Of a DNA stretch of 64,000 bases, positions 52,358-62,240 are shown piece by piece. This stretch comes from Bradyrhizobium sp. WSM1743 (GTDB lineage Bacteria; Pseudomonadota; Alphaproteobacteria; Rhizobiales; Xanthobacteraceae). The translations under genes and the position numbers were made by a program. The notes beneath the pieces are model-generated. The model did not search any database. It was not told the DNA's origin and was given only the letters and a program-made list of their open reading frames with translations. Numbering within the stretch: position 1 is the first letter of the stretch; each line of letters begins with the position of its first letter. The DNA is taken from positions 62,001 through 126,000 of the forward strand of contig NZ_AXAZ01000017.1 of the NCBI RefSeq assembly GCF_000473065.1. The letters are read 5' to 3'.

Positions 52358-53182
52358 TTACTTCTGACCAGCCGGAGATGCGCCGGCAGGCGTGCCCTGC
52401 TGCTCGAGCTTCTTGCGCTGCTCCTCGGCCTTCTTCTGAAGCTCTTCCTGGAGCTTCTTCTGGGTTTCCTCGAACACCTTCGGATCGGTCGGCGGACCGT
52501 CATAGGCCTTCTGGAATTCGCCGGCGAGCGGCAGCGGCAGTGTCAGCGGCGCGCCGTTGGCGTTGATCGCCTGGACAACGAGATTCTGGCCCTTCTTCAT
52601 GTTGTTGATGAGCTCGGGCGTGGCTTCGTAGTCGGACATGCAGCCGTTCTGGAAGCAGATCACATAGGGCTGCTGCAGCGGCGCGTTGCTGTCCACGATG
52701 ATGCGGGTGCCGTGAACCAGCTGCATGCCGAGCGGCAGCGTCACGCGCAGGATCTTCTTGGGCTCGCCTTCGGGCTCGATGATCACGGCCGCGATGACCG
52801 GCTGACCCGACTCGATGCGGCCGTCCTTGCCGGTGAAGCAGACCTGCTTGGCGTTGGCATCCTGGCCCTTGAGGCAGAACTTGGTCCAGGGGGCGTAGAT
52901 CAGCTGGATCTGCTGGTCAGCGGGCTGAGCTGCGCCCTGCTGCGCCGGAGCGCCCTGGGCGGGAGCCTGCTGGGCCTGCGGAGACGCTGCGGGCGCCGGA
53001 GCCTTGGGGGCAGCCTTCGGAGCGGCCTTCGGAGCCGGGGTTGCCTTGGGCGCGGGCGCGCCAGGCGCCGGTGCGGGAGCTTGGGCCTCGGCGGCAAACG
53101 GAACGGCCAACGCCGTCGCCGTCAACAGGGCGAGAAGTCGCCCGCGCGGCCGGACGGACGCGGCCAAGTAACGAAAATTCAT
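52358..53182 (-). CDS. IalB family (invasion-associated locus B) protein
   Basis: 274 aa. Signal peptide (RPRGRLLALLTATALAVPFAAEA), a Pro/Ala-rich linker (about residues 34-90), then the IalB domain: IYAPWTKFCLKGQDANAKQVCFTGKDGRIES, VTLPLGMQLVHGTRIIVD, PYVICFQNGCMSDYEAT, with four Cys. A charged C-terminal coiled coil (FEETQKKLQEELQKKAEEQRKKLEQQ) follows. Named after Bartonella, but common in rhizobia; its role in non-pathogens is unclear. Confidence 0.9.
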   Translation of the reverse strand: MNFRYLAASVRPRGRLLALLTATALAVPFAAEAQAPAPAPGAPAPKATPAPKAAPKAAPKAPAPAASPQAQQAPAQGAPAQQGAAQPADQQIQLIYAPWTKFCLKGQDANAKQVCFTGKDGRIESGQPVIAAVIIEPEGEPKKILRVTLPLGMQLVHGTRIIVDSNAPLQQPYVICFQNGCMSDYEATPELINNMKKGQNLVVQAINANGAPLTLPLPLAGEFQKAYDGPPTDPKVFEETQKKLQEELQKKAEEQRKKLEQQGTPAGASPAGQK

Positions 53183-53454
53183 TGCGGAAAACCCTTTCTG
53201 AACGGGAAGTGCCCGAACCGCTCCGAAGCGCCGAACCTGGCCGCCTTGGGCGCGGCTCTCTCCCCGTCAATTGAGGCGGATAAGTGACGGGCTCGACGCT
53301 CTTGCGCGATTGGGTGCCTTCTTAACGTGGCCGACGAAAAGATCAATGCCGACAAGCGTCTTTGACCACATCCCCCGCTGCCCCCAGTGAAATTCCTTGT
53401 GATAGGATTCAGGCCCGCCGGTCCTCGAATCACCGCTCGAATCACCGTGTGCCG

Positions 53455-55296
53455 ATGTTCATGTTCCTGCGCCTTCTCGAGGGCTCCGGCGTCCGCCTTT
53501 GCGCCCTCGCCCTTGTTGCGGCCACCGGACTTTCGGCAGGCGCCCGGGCCGAGGAGACCCATGCCATTGCCATGCACGGCAAGCCGGCGATGCCCGCCGA
53601 TTTCACCCACATGCCCTACGCCAATCCTGACGCCCGCAAGGGCGGCCGGCTGACCTGGGGCATTCTCGGAACCTTCGACAGTCTCAATCCCTTCATCGTG
53701 AAGGGATTGGCCGTGCAGCCGGTGCGCAACTACGTGGTCGAGAGCCTGCTTGCGCGCGGCCAGGACGAGGCCTTCACGCTCTATGGCCTGCTCGCCAGGT
53801 CCGTCGAAACCGACGATGACCGGACCTTCGTCACGTTCCGCCTCGATCCCCGCGCCCGCTTCTCCGACGGCAAGCCGGTACTGGCGGAGGACGTGCTATT
53901 CTCCTGGCAATTGCTGCGCGACCACGGTCGCCCCAATCACCGGCAATACTACGCCAAAGTTGCCAAGGCCGAGTCGCCCGATCCCCTCACCGTCCGCTTC
54001 GACCTCACCGGCGCCAACGACCGTGAGCTGCCGCTGATCCTCGGCCTGATGCCGATCCTGCCGAAGCACGCGGTCGATGTAGCGACCTTCGAGGAGACAA
54101 CGCTGACGGCGCCGGTCGGCTCCGGCCCCTATCGCGTGACCGCGGTGAAACCGGGCGCCAGCGTGACGCTCACGCGCAATCCCGATTTTTGGGGCGGCGA
54201 CCTCGCCATCAATCGCGGCCTCTACAATTTCGACGAGATCAGGCTCGATTATTTTCGCGAGGCCAACGGCCAATTCGAAGCCTTCAAGCGCGGGCTCTAC
54301 GATTTCCGGGTCGAGAACGAGCCCTTGCGCTGGCACGACGGCTATGATTTTCCGGCCGCACGAAGCGGCGAGGTGATCCGCGACACCATCAAGCCCGGCG
54401 TGCCGCAACCTTCCGAATTCCTGGTGTTCAACACCCGACGTCCGATCTTCGCCGACATCCGCGTGCGCAAGGCGCTGACGCTGCTGTTCGATTTCGAGCT
54501 GGTCAATCGCAATTACTTCTTCGGGCTCTATTCGCGCGTTGCCGGCTATTTCGCCGGCTCGGAGCTGTCGGCCTATGGGCGCCCTGCGGATGCGCGCGAG
54601 CGCGGACTGCTCAAGCCATTCGCCGCGCAGATCCCGCCCGAGATCATGGACGGCAGCTACCGCCTGCCGGTCACCGACGGCGCCGGGCGCGACCGCACCA
54701 CCCTGCGTGCCGCGCTAGAACTGTTGTCGGAGGCCGGCTACGATCTCGACGGCACCGTGCTGCGCAATCGCGTGACCAAGGCGCCCTTCACCTTCGAGAT
54801 CATGGTCACGACCCGCGACCAGGAGCGCATTGCGCTCGCGTTCCAGCGCGACCTCAGGCGCGCCGGCATCGAGCCGACCGTGCGCTCGGTCGATCCCGTG
54901 CAGTTCGACCAGCGCCGGCTGGCTTACGAGTTCGACATGATCCAGAACCGCTGGGACCAGTCGCTCTCGCCCGGGAACGAGCAGTATTTCTATTGGGGCA
55001 GCGCTGCCGCCGACAATCCGGGCACCCGCAACTACATGGGCGCCAGGGATCCAGCCATCGACGCCATGATCGGCGCCCTGCTCGAGGCCCGTGAACATAC
55101 GGATTTCGTTTCGGCGGTGCGTGCGCTCGACCGCGCCCTGATCGCGGGCTTCTATACAATCCCGCTGTTTAACGTATCGGAGCAATGGATCGCGCGCTGG
55201 AATCGGATAGAACGGCCCAAGGCCACCTCGCTCTCAGGCTATTTGCCGGAGACTTGGTGGGCGAAGGGGCAGCCGCAAGCTCATCAAGCAAAGTGA
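53455..55296 (+). CDS. Family 5 substrate-binding protein, YejA-like (microcin C/peptide type)
   Basis: 613 aa from ATG 53455 (MFMFLRLLEGSGVRLCALALV signal peptide); ATG 53461 also possible. YejA-type pattern: HGKPAMPADFTHMPYANPDARKGGRL, GTFDSLNPFIVKG, VLFSWQLLRDHGRPNHRQYY, VGSGPYRVTAVKPGASVTLTRNPDFWGGDL, RPIFADIRVRKALTLLFDFELVNRNYFFGLYSR. There are no permease genes alongside; those may be elsewhere. The next gene starts 4 bp later with a GTG. Confidence 0.9.
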   Translation: MFMFLRLLEGSGVRLCALALVAATGLSAGARAEETHAIAMHGKPAMPADFTHMPYANPDARKGGRLTWGILGTFDSLNPFIVKGLAVQPVRNYVVESLLARGQDEAFTLYGLLARSVETDDDRTFVTFRLDPRARFSDGKPVLAEDVLFSWQLLRDHGRPNHRQYYAKVAKAESPDPLTVRFDLTGANDRELPLILGLMPILPKHAVDVATFEETTLTAPVGSGPYRVTAVKPGASVTLTRNPDFWGGDLAINRGLYNFDEIRLDYFREANGQFEAFKRGLYDFRVENEPLRWHDGYDFPAARSGEVIRDTIKPGVPQPSEFLVFNTRRPIFADIRVRKALTLLFDFELVNRNYFFGLYSRVAGYFAGSELSAYGRPADARERGLLKPFAAQIPPEIMDGSYRLPVTDGAGRDRTTLRAALELLSEAGYDLDGTVLRNRVTKAPFTFEIMVTTRDQERIALAFQRDLRRAGIEPTVRSVDPVQFDQRRLAYEFDMIQNRWDQSLSPGNEQYFYWGSAAADNPGTRNYMGARDPAIDAMIGALLEAREHTDFVSAVRALDRALIAGFYTIPLFNVSEQWIARWNRIERPKATSLSGYLPETWWAKGQPQAHQAK

Positions 55297-55300
55297 CGCC

Positions 55301-56803
55301 GTGAACCAGCCAGCCGTATCGCCGACGCTCGACACGTTGTTTCAGCGCACGCTGATGCGGCAGCCGCACGCAACCGCGCTGCTCGATCCCCTCAACAAGG
55401 CGCGCGTGACCGGGCACCAGCCGCGGCGGATGAGCTATGCCGAGACTGACACGGCCATCGAGGCGCTGTCGGCACACTTTGTCGAATCGGGCCTGCCGGC
55501 CAATTCCGTCATCGCGATCCAGTTGCCCAACACGGTCGAGTTCGTGCTCACCGTGCTCGCCGCCCATCGTGCCGGCCTCGTCGTCGCCGTGCTGCCGCTG
55601 CTGTGGCGACACGCGGAACTGACCGCGGCGCTCAACCGCACCGCGGCGCGCGCCATCGTTACCATGAGCACGGTCGACGGCGTCGGCTATGCCGACCTCG
55701 CGATGCACGCCGCCGCCGAAGCCTTCTCGATCCGTCATGTCTACGGCTTCGGAGGCGACCTGCCCGAAGGCATGGCCTCGCTCGACGACGTCCTGGCCCG
55801 ACCGCCCGGCACCACGCGCGCCGTGATCCAGGACGGCCGCAAGGCGGCGATGATCTCCTTCGACGTCACCGCGGAGGGCTTTCGCCCGGTGCCGCGGCCG
55901 CATTTCAGCCTGATCGCCGGCGGTCTTGCGATGTCGCTCGAAGCCGACGTCAAGCAGGGCGCGACCGTGATGGCGGCGTTCACGCCGATGTCGTTTGCGG
56001 GCCTCGCCTCCTCGCTCGCGGTGTGGCTGCTCTCGGGTGGCACGTTGGCACTGCATCACCCGTTCGAGAACGAGGTGCTGGAGCAGCAGATCAACGCGCA
56101 TGAATGCGAGGTGCTGATCGCGCCGGCGCAGCTCGCGCTGCGCCTCGGCGATTCCGACCTCGCGGCGCGGATGCCCACTTTGCGCAACGTCATCGGCCTG
56201 TGGCGCGCGCCCGAGCAGGTGGCGGCAAGCGATGCCTGGATCGCGCCGCATGCGCCGCTGACCGACGTCTACCTGTTCGGCGAGGCCGGACTGTTCGGCG
56301 CTCGCCGCGGCGAAGACGGCATGCCAGTGCCGGTGATGCCGGGACCGCACGGCGCCCCGCGCGAGCAGTCAGGCTCCTCCATCGCCGGCGAGATCCTGCT
56401 GACGCCGAAGGGCACGCTCGGCCTGCGCGGCGCGATGGTGCCGATCGCGGCGTACGCCCCGCCGCAGCCGGTCGGCGAGAGCCTGACGGCGCAGCCGCCG
56501 CGCGACTATGTCGACACCGGCTATGCGGCGCGGCTCGACCGTGCCAGCGGCGCCATCTGCATCACCGCGCCGCCTTCCGGCATCATGGCGGTCGGCGGCT
56601 ACCGCTTTCTCTCCAACGATCTCCAGGAATGGGCGCGCCGGCTCGGCCAGGGCGCCCTGCTCACCGCGCTGCCCGACCGCCTCTCCGGCCACCGGCTGGC
56701 AGGGCGGGCCCAGGACAATGCCCGCGCCCGCGAGGCGCTCAGCGAGCTCGGGCTTAACCCCCTGATGGTCGAGGCTTTTCGCGACCGCTCCGGGCCGGCT
56801 TGA
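55301..56803 (+). CDS. Acyl-CoA synthetase-like protein with degenerate adenylation motifs
   Basis: 500 aa from GTG 55301, 4 bp after the previous stop. The fold is of the ANL family: YAETDTAIEALSAHFVESGLPANSVIAIQLPNTVEFVLTVLAAHRAGLVVAVLPL, LSGGTLALHHPFE, and DYVDTGYAARLDRASGAICIT. The phosphate-binding signature that should read TSGTTGxPKG is replaced by ISFDVTAEGFRPVPR. The C-terminal catalytic Lys region is also not recognised. The protein may lack adenylation activity. Confidence 0.78.
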   Translation: MNQPAVSPTLDTLFQRTLMRQPHATALLDPLNKARVTGHQPRRMSYAETDTAIEALSAHFVESGLPANSVIAIQLPNTVEFVLTVLAAHRAGLVVAVLPLLWRHAELTAALNRTAARAIVTMSTVDGVGYADLAMHAAAEAFSIRHVYGFGGDLPEGMASLDDVLARPPGTTRAVIQDGRKAAMISFDVTAEGFRPVPRPHFSLIAGGLAMSLEADVKQGATVMAAFTPMSFAGLASSLAVWLLSGGTLALHHPFENEVLEQQINAHECEVLIAPAQLALRLGDSDLAARMPTLRNVIGLWRAPEQVAASDAWIAPHAPLTDVYLFGEAGLFGARRGEDGMPVPVMPGPHGAPREQSGSSIAGEILLTPKGTLGLRGAMVPIAAYAPPQPVGESLTAQPPRDYVDTGYAARLDRASGAICITAPPSGIMAVGGYRFLSNDLQEWARRLGQGALLTALPDRLSGHRLAGRAQDNARAREALSELGLNPLMVEAFRDRSGPA

Positions 56804-56888
56804 GACAGTTTCGGCGCTTGCGTTGACGCAGCATTAAGGCGGCCAAACTAGATTGCGCGGCATCTGTTGCGTGATCTTGAGTCTTTTG

Positions 56889-58112
56889 ATGTCCCAGGCG
56901 GGCCCGATCCTGTTTGTGTCCGATGCCCACCGCCCCGCCTTCGTGGCGGCGCTGGACGAGGCCCGGCTCTTTCCGGTGGTCGACACCGACTGGGCCGACG
57001 CGGCGCGCGCCGTCGAAGCGGTGCAGCCGGCCGCGGTTCTCGCTGCGATGCCTGCCGGACACGAGCCGCATGTGGCGGCGCTTGCAAAGAAGATTGCCGA
57101 TCAATCGCCTTACCTTCCGTTCGTGATCCTGGATGCGGCGGGCATGCTGCCGCACAACGCCCTGCCCTTCTCCTCGCGCGGCGGCAATCCCGACCGCCTG
57201 ATCGCGCGGCTCCGTGCCGCGCTACGCGTACGCACACTGCATGCAACGGTGCTGCGCCGGCTGCCGGAAGCGAAGGTCGCGCTGCCGGAGGGCGATCCCG
57301 CACGCGATGCCACCGTGCTGCTGATCGGTCGCGGCGCGGCCTATCCTGCGCTCTCCGTCGCGCTGGGTGAGCGCGTCGGCGTGGTCGGTGCGCTCTCGAT
57401 CGAGGCCGCCGCCAAACACCTCAACACCCGCGACCTCGACGGCGTCGTGCTCGCCGAAGGTTTTACCGCGCGCGTGACCGATGCCTTCCTCACGGTGCTC
57501 GCGGAGGACACCCGCTTCCGCAGCCTGCCCGTGGTCGTCACCGCGCACCAGCTGACGCAAACTTATGACCTGCCCAATCTCGAGCTGATCCAGGGCGAGC
57601 CGGCCAAGGTCGCCGCCAACGCGCTGCCCTTGATCCGCCAGCACGCCATGGAAGCGCAGCTGAGCCGCACGCTGCGCTCGATCGATGCCGGCGGCTGGAT
57701 CGATCCGCGCAGTGGCCTGCTCACGGTGGAAGCCTTCGCCCGCGATTTTGCCAAGGCGGTCGAGCAGACGCTCGCCCGCGGCGGCGGCCTATCGGTCGCC
57801 CGCTTCGCTTTCGATCCCAATAATTCCCGCGCTCAGTTAGATGCTGCGCGTATCCTGAGCCGCCTGATGCGGCAGATGGATTTTGGCGCGGCGCAGAAGG
57901 ACGGCTCGGTCATCGTCGTGTTCGCCGAGACCGACTTCCGCACCGCGCACATGATCGCCCGCCGGCTGTCGGCCGTGATGCGGCACACCTCCAACGGCAA
58001 GCACGAGATGCGCAGCGATCCCGTCGTCAGCGTGGACTCGCTGTCGCCGTCGGATACCGCAAGGTCGCTGCTGGCGCGCCTGTCGGCGGACGCATCAAGG
58101 GCGGCGTCGTAG
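56889..58112 (+). CDS. GGDEF-like domain protein, degenerate
   Basis: 407 aa from ATG 56889 (MSQAGPILFVSDAHRPAFVA). N-terminal region resembles a receiver-like or PilZ-unrelated alpha/beta domain, a middle segment has DTRFRSLPVVVTAHQL, and the C-terminus (WIDPRSGLLTVEAFARDFAKAVEQTLARGGGLSVARFAFD ... KDGSVIVVFAETDFRTAHMIARRLS) has the GGDEF-domain layout. The GG(D/E)EF motif itself is replaced by KDGSVIVVF, so diguanylate cyclase activity is unlikely; it may bind nucleotides or act as a regulator. Confidence 0.75.
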   Translation: MSQAGPILFVSDAHRPAFVAALDEARLFPVVDTDWADAARAVEAVQPAAVLAAMPAGHEPHVAALAKKIADQSPYLPFVILDAAGMLPHNALPFSSRGGNPDRLIARLRAALRVRTLHATVLRRLPEAKVALPEGDPARDATVLLIGRGAAYPALSVALGERVGVVGALSIEAAAKHLNTRDLDGVVLAEGFTARVTDAFLTVLAEDTRFRSLPVVVTAHQLTQTYDLPNLELIQGEPAKVAANALPLIRQHAMEAQLSRTLRSIDAGGWIDPRSGLLTVEAFARDFAKAVEQTLARGGGLSVARFAFDPNNSRAQLDAARILSRLMRQMDFGAAQKDGSVIVVFAETDFRTAHMIARRLSAVMRHTSNGKHEMRSDPVVSVDSLSPSDTARSLLARLSADASRAAS

Positions 58113-58140
58113 TTTTCTCGCGCGCTATCGCAACAAACAC

Positions 58141-58221
58141 CGTCGTTGCGAGCGAAGCGAAGCGATCCAGTCTATCTCCGCGGACGCATTTCTGGATTGC
58201 TTCGCTACGCTCGCAATGACG
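58141..58221. repeat. Dispersed inverted repeat (GCGAGCGAAGCGAAGC type)
   Basis: CGTCGTTGCGAGCGAAGCGAAGCGATCCAG at the left and CTGGATTGCTTCGCTACGCTCGCAATGACG at the right form long inverted arms around a short centre. It sits between convergent genes (58112 and 58240). This is a common alphaproteobacterial intergenic element. Confidence 0.65.
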
Positions 58222-58239
58222 TGGTGAGGCTGGTGCCTC

Positions 58240-61200
58240 CTACGCCGCCTTCTTGCTCTCGGCGAGCTGCGCCAATTGCCGCATGATCTCCGTGGTGCCG
58301 ACGAGGCGCTCTTCCGGCGTCTCCCAATCCTGCAGGAACACCACCTTCATGTCGGGCCGCACCTTGGCGGCCTGGCCGTAACTGCGGATGAAGCCGACGA
58401 GGCGATCGGGATAGGCGAAGGAATTGTCGCGGAAGACGATGACGGCGCCCTTCGGGCCAGCGTCGATCTTCTCGACATTGGCGCGGCGGCAGAACGCCTT
58501 GATCGCGGCGACCTTGAACAGGTAACGCACCTCGTCGGGCAGCACGCCGAAGCGATCGCGCATCTCGGCACCGAAATTCTCGATTTCCTCCTCGGTGTCG
58601 AGATCGGCGAGGCGCCGGTACAGCGACAGCCGCACCGAGAGGTCGCTGACGTAATCCTCCGGAATGAGCACGGGCATGCCGATGGTGATCGACGGCGACC
58701 AGCGGTCGGCGGCGGGCTCGGAGACGCCGGCCTTGAGGTTGACGATCGCCTCCTCCAGCATCGACTGGTAGAGCTCGAAGCCGACCTCCTTGATGTGGCC
58801 GGACTGCTCCTCGCCCAAGAGATTGCCGGCGCCGCGGATGTCGAGATCGTGGGAGGCGAGCTGGAAGCCGGCGCCCAGCGTCTCCAACGATTGCAGCACG
58901 GTGAGCCGGCGCTCGGCCTGCGCGGTGATCTTCTGCTGCGCCGGCAGCGTGAACAGCGCGTAGGCGCGCAGCTTGGAGCGACCGACGCGGCCGCGGAGCT
59001 GGTAGAGCTGGGCGAGGCCGAACATGTCGGCGCGGTGCACGATCAGCGTGTTGGCGTTGGGGATGTCGAGGCCGGACTCGACAATCGTCGTGGACAGCAG
59101 GATGTCGAACTTGCCGTCGTAGAACGCGGTCATGATGTCCTCGATCACGGCGGGCGGCATCTGGCCGTGCGCGACCGCGACCTTCATCTCCGGCACGTTC
59201 TTGTCGAGGAAGTCCTTAACCTCGGCGAGATCGTCGATGCGCGGCACCACGTAGAAGGCCTGGCCGCCGCGATAGCGCTCGCGCAAGAGCGCCTCGCGGA
59301 TCATCAGCGGATCATGCGGGGCGACGAAGGTGCGGACCGCGAGGCGGTCGACCGGGGGCGATGCGATGATCGAGAGCTCGCGGACGCCGGTCAAAGCAAG
59401 CTGAAGTGTGCGTGGGATCGGCGTCGCCGACAGCGTCAGCACGTGCACCTCGGAGCGAAGCGCTTTCAGCCGCTCCTTGTGGGTGACGCCGAAATGCTGC
59501 TCCTCGTCGACGATGACGAGGCCGAGATCGCGGAATTTGATGGCCTTGCCGAGCAGCGCATGGGTGCCGACGACAATGTCGACCGAACCGTCGGCAATAC
59601 CCTTCTTGACCTGGTTCAGCTCCTTGGTCGCGATCAGGCGCGAGGCCTGCGCCACATTCACCGGAAAGCCCTTGAAGCGCTCGTTGAAGGTTTTGGCGTG
59701 CTGGCGTGCCAGCAGCGTGGTCGGCACCACGACAGCGACCTGCTTGCCTTCGAGCGCAACGGCAAACGCCGCGCGAAGCGCAACCTCGGTCTTGCCGAAG
59801 CCGACGTCGCCGCAGATCAGCCGGTCCATCGGACGGCCGAGCTCGAGGTCCTTCAGGGTGGATTCGATGGCCCCTAACTGGTCCTCGGTCTCGTCATAGG
59901 GGAAGCGCGCGCAGAACTCGTCATAGAGGCCCTGCTGCACCGGCAGCTTGGGCGCCTCGTGCAGATGGCGCGCGGCGGCGATCTTGATCAGCTCGCCCGC
60001 GATCTCGCGGATACGGTTCTTGAGTTTCGCCTTGCGCGTCTGCCAGCCGGAGCCGCCGAGACGATCGAGCTCGACCGTCGTCTGGTCGGAGCCATAGCGC
60101 GACAAGAGCTCGATGTTCTCGACCGGCAGAAACAGCTTGGTCTCCGCCGCATAATGCAGCTCGAGACAGTCATGCGGCGCGCCGGCAACATCCAACGTCT
60201 GCAGGCCGATGAAGCGGCCGATGCCATGCTCGACATGGACGACGATGTCGCCGGCGGCAAGGCTCGTCACCTCCGAGATGAAATTGTCGAGCTTGCGGCT
60301 GGCCTTGCGCGGCCGCACCAGGCGGTCGCCCAAAATGTCCTGCTCGCTGATGATGGCGATCTCGTCGGTCTCGAAACCGCTCTCGAGGCCAAGCACGGCG
60401 AGCATTGTCTCGTTGCGCGGGGTCGCCTGCACCGTGCGCCAGGCGTTGACGCTGGTGGTATGGGCGAGCTTGTGGTCGCGCAGCATCGAGGTCATGCGGT
60501 CGCGCGAGCCTTCGGTCCACAGCGCGATCACGACCTTCTTGCGCTGCGCCTGCAGCGCCATGACGTGGCTGACGACGGACTCGAACACGTTGACGGTGGT
60601 GTCGTTGCGCTCCGGCGCGAAATCGCGGCCCTTGCGCGCGCCGGCATCGACGACACTGGTGCCGTCGGTCGGGACCGAAAATGCCGTCAGCCGCGCCAGC
60701 GGGATGTCCCCCAGGCGCTTGGTCCATTCCTCGTCGGTCAGATAGAGCCGATCGGGCGGCAGCGGCTTGTAGATGGCGCCGCTGCCCGGATGCTCCATCG
60801 CATCGCGGCGCGCTTCGTAATAGTCCTGGATCTGCTTGAAGCGCTCGCGCACGGCGTCCTCGGCCTGCGGCTCGATGGCGACGGCCGCACCTTGCAGATA
60901 GTCGAACAGCGTGTCCATCCGGTCCTGGAACAGCGGCAGCCAGTGCTCCATGCCGGGATGGCGCCGACCCTCGCTGACGGCCTCATAGAGCGCATCGTCG
61001 CGCTCGGGCGCGCCGAACTCGGCGACATAGCCCATGCGGAAGCGGCGGATGGTGTCGGTGACGAGCTGGAACTCGGAGACCGGCACGAGGTCGAGCGAGC
61101 GCATGTCGAGCAGCGTGCGCTGGGTCTCGGCATCGAAGGAACGGATCGATTCCAGGCTGTCGCCGAAGAAATCGAAGCGGACCGGCTGCTCGAGGCCGGC

Positions 61201-61758
61201 TGGAAAGAGGTCGAGGATACCGCCACGCACAGCGTATTCGCCGGGCTCGCGCACGGTGGAGGAGCGGTTGTAGCCGTTGTGCTCCAGCCAGGCGACGACG
61301 GTGTCCATCGGTACCACATTGCCCGGTGCGACCGACAACGCCTGCGCGGCGACAAGCTCGCGCGCGGGCACGCGCTGCACCACGGCGTTCACCGTCGTCA
61401 GCACGATCAGCGGCTTGTCGCTGCCAGTGAGCGAGGCGAGCCGCGCCAGCGTGGTCAGGCGCTGGGCGAGGATGCCGCCATGCGGCGAGACGCGGTCATA
61501 GGGCTGGCAGTCCCAGGCCGGAAAGGTCAGGACCGGCAGATCGGGAGCAAAGAATTGCAGCGCGCGTTCGAGCTGCTGCATGCGCGGCCCGTCGCGGCAG
61601 ACCACGGCGAGGCTGACCGCCGGCTTCTTCGGGCGTGCCGCGATGGCGCGGGCGAGATCGGAGACGACGAGGCCCTCGGCGCCTTCGGCAACATTGGCGA
61701 GCGTCAGCGCGCGGCCGGGCGCTAGCAGCTCGGCGGGAGATTTCATGCCCTGCTTCAT
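58240..61758 (-). CDS. mfd: Transcription-repair coupling factor
   Basis: 1172 aa, normal length. Mfd removes stalled RNA polymerase from damaged DNA and recruits UvrA. Features: UvrB-like N-terminal part (GILDLFPAGLEQPVRFDFFGDSLESIRSFD), RNA-polymerase-interaction domain (VVHVEHGIGRFIGLQTLDVAG), helicase motifs RLICGDVGFGKTEVALRAAFA (I), VDEEQHFGVTHKERLK (II), LSATPIPRTLQLALTGVRELSII (III), and the TRCF domain (VSDLSVRLSLYRRLADL). Start overlaps the sdhE stop by 4 bp. Confidence 0.97.
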   Translation of the reverse strand: MKQGMKSPAELLAPGRALTLANVAEGAEGLVVSDLARAIAARPKKPAVSLAVVCRDGPRMQQLERALQFFAPDLPVLTFPAWDCQPYDRVSPHGGILAQRLTTLARLASLTGSDKPLIVLTTVNAVVQRVPARELVAAQALSVAPGNVVPMDTVVAWLEHNGYNRSSTVREPGEYAVRGGILDLFPAGLEQPVRFDFFGDSLESIRSFDAETQRTLLDMRSLDLVPVSEFQLVTDTIRRFRMGYVAEFGAPERDDALYEAVSEGRRHPGMEHWLPLFQDRMDTLFDYLQGAAVAIEPQAEDAVRERFKQIQDYYEARRDAMEHPGSGAIYKPLPPDRLYLTDEEWTKRLGDIPLARLTAFSVPTDGTSVVDAGARKGRDFAPERNDTTVNVFESVVSHVMALQAQRKKVVIALWTEGSRDRMTSMLRDHKLAHTTSVNAWRTVQATPRNETMLAVLGLESGFETDEIAIISEQDILGDRLVRPRKASRKLDNFISEVTSLAAGDIVVHVEHGIGRFIGLQTLDVAGAPHDCLELHYAAETKLFLPVENIELLSRYGSDQTTVELDRLGGSGWQTRKAKLKNRIREIAGELIKIAAARHLHEAPKLPVQQGLYDEFCARFPYDETEDQLGAIESTLKDLELGRPMDRLICGDVGFGKTEVALRAAFAVALEGKQVAVVVPTTLLARQHAKTFNERFKGFPVNVAQASRLIATKELNQVKKGIADGSVDIVVGTHALLGKAIKFRDLGLVIVDEEQHFGVTHKERLKALRSEVHVLTLSATPIPRTLQLALTGVRELSIIASPPVDRLAVRTFVAPHDPLMIREALLRERYRGGQAFYVVPRIDDLAEVKDFLDKNVPEMKVAVAHGQMPPAVIEDIMTAFYDGKFDILLSTTIVESGLDIPNANTLIVHRADMFGLAQLYQLRGRVGRSKLRAYALFTLPAQQKITAQAERRLTVLQSLETLGAGFQLASHDLDIRGAGNLLGEEQSGHIKEVGFELYQSMLEEAIVNLKAGVSEPAADRWSPSITIGMPVLIPEDYVSDLSVRLSLYRRLADLDTEEEIENFGAEMRDRFGVLPDEVRYLFKVAAIKAFCRRANVEKIDAGPKGAVIVFRDNSFAYPDRLVGFIRSYGQAAKVRPDMKVVFLQDWETPEERLVGTTEIMRQLAQLAESKKAA

Positions 61759-62045
61759 GCGTTTTCGTCCGCGATCGGAAACGCTTTGATGCGGGCAAAC
61801 AGCGCGCCGGTGACGTCAGCGGACAGCACCTTGTCGCCGGTGATGGCGGCATAGAGATCGGGATCGTTGACCTCGAGCAGGCGCTCGAGCTCGGTCAATT
61901 CGGGCTCGGACAGGTTGCCGATCTCGGCGTCCGCAAAACGGCCGAGGATCAGGTCCATCTCGCGCGTGCCGCGATGCCAGCAGCGGAACAAAAGCCGCTT
62001 GCGGCGGTCATCCAGCCCGCTGCTCGATCGTGTCGTTCCCGTCAT
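61755..62045 (-). CDS. sdhE: Succinate dehydrogenase assembly factor 2 family (FAD assembly)
   Basis: 96 aa. SdhE helps attach FAD to SdhA. The conserved RGxxE motif is in CWHRGTREMDLILGRFAD, followed by the helix bundle LSEPELTELERLLEVNDPDLYAAITG. The downstream mfd gene overlaps by 4 bp (ATGA), an arrangement common in alphaproteobacteria. Divergent from recG. Confidence 0.93.
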   Translation of the reverse strand: MTGTTRSSSGLDDRRKRLLFRCWHRGTREMDLILGRFADAEIGNLSEPELTELERLLEVNDPDLYAAITGDKVLSADVTGALFARIKAFPIADENA

Positions 62046-62179
62046 GTCTCAAATCCAGTCAAACGCAGAAAGCCCGGACGTGCCGGGCGGGGGTGGTATA
62101 GCCACTCGGACCGGCGGTGTCAGCCCTCGATTTGGCTCCTGATTTGTTTTGGCCCGCTGCCAGCGCAGGGGACGAAAAA

Positions 62180-62216
62180 AGACGTGGATGCCAGGCATAA
62201 AGCGGGGCATGACGGG
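62180..62216. repeat. Partial copy of the CCGGGC repeat
   Basis: GACGTGGATGCCAGGCATAAAGCGGGGCATGACGGG keeps the right half of the repeat at 44151-44237. It lies in the sdhE-recG divergent gap. Confidence 0.5.
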
Positions 62217-62240
62217 CCGAAACGATCCTAGATTCGCCTG

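Noticed and set aside
59959..61725. Long plus-strand frame opposite mfd (588 codons)
   Set aside because: Antisense shadow of mfd; no recognisable protein features.
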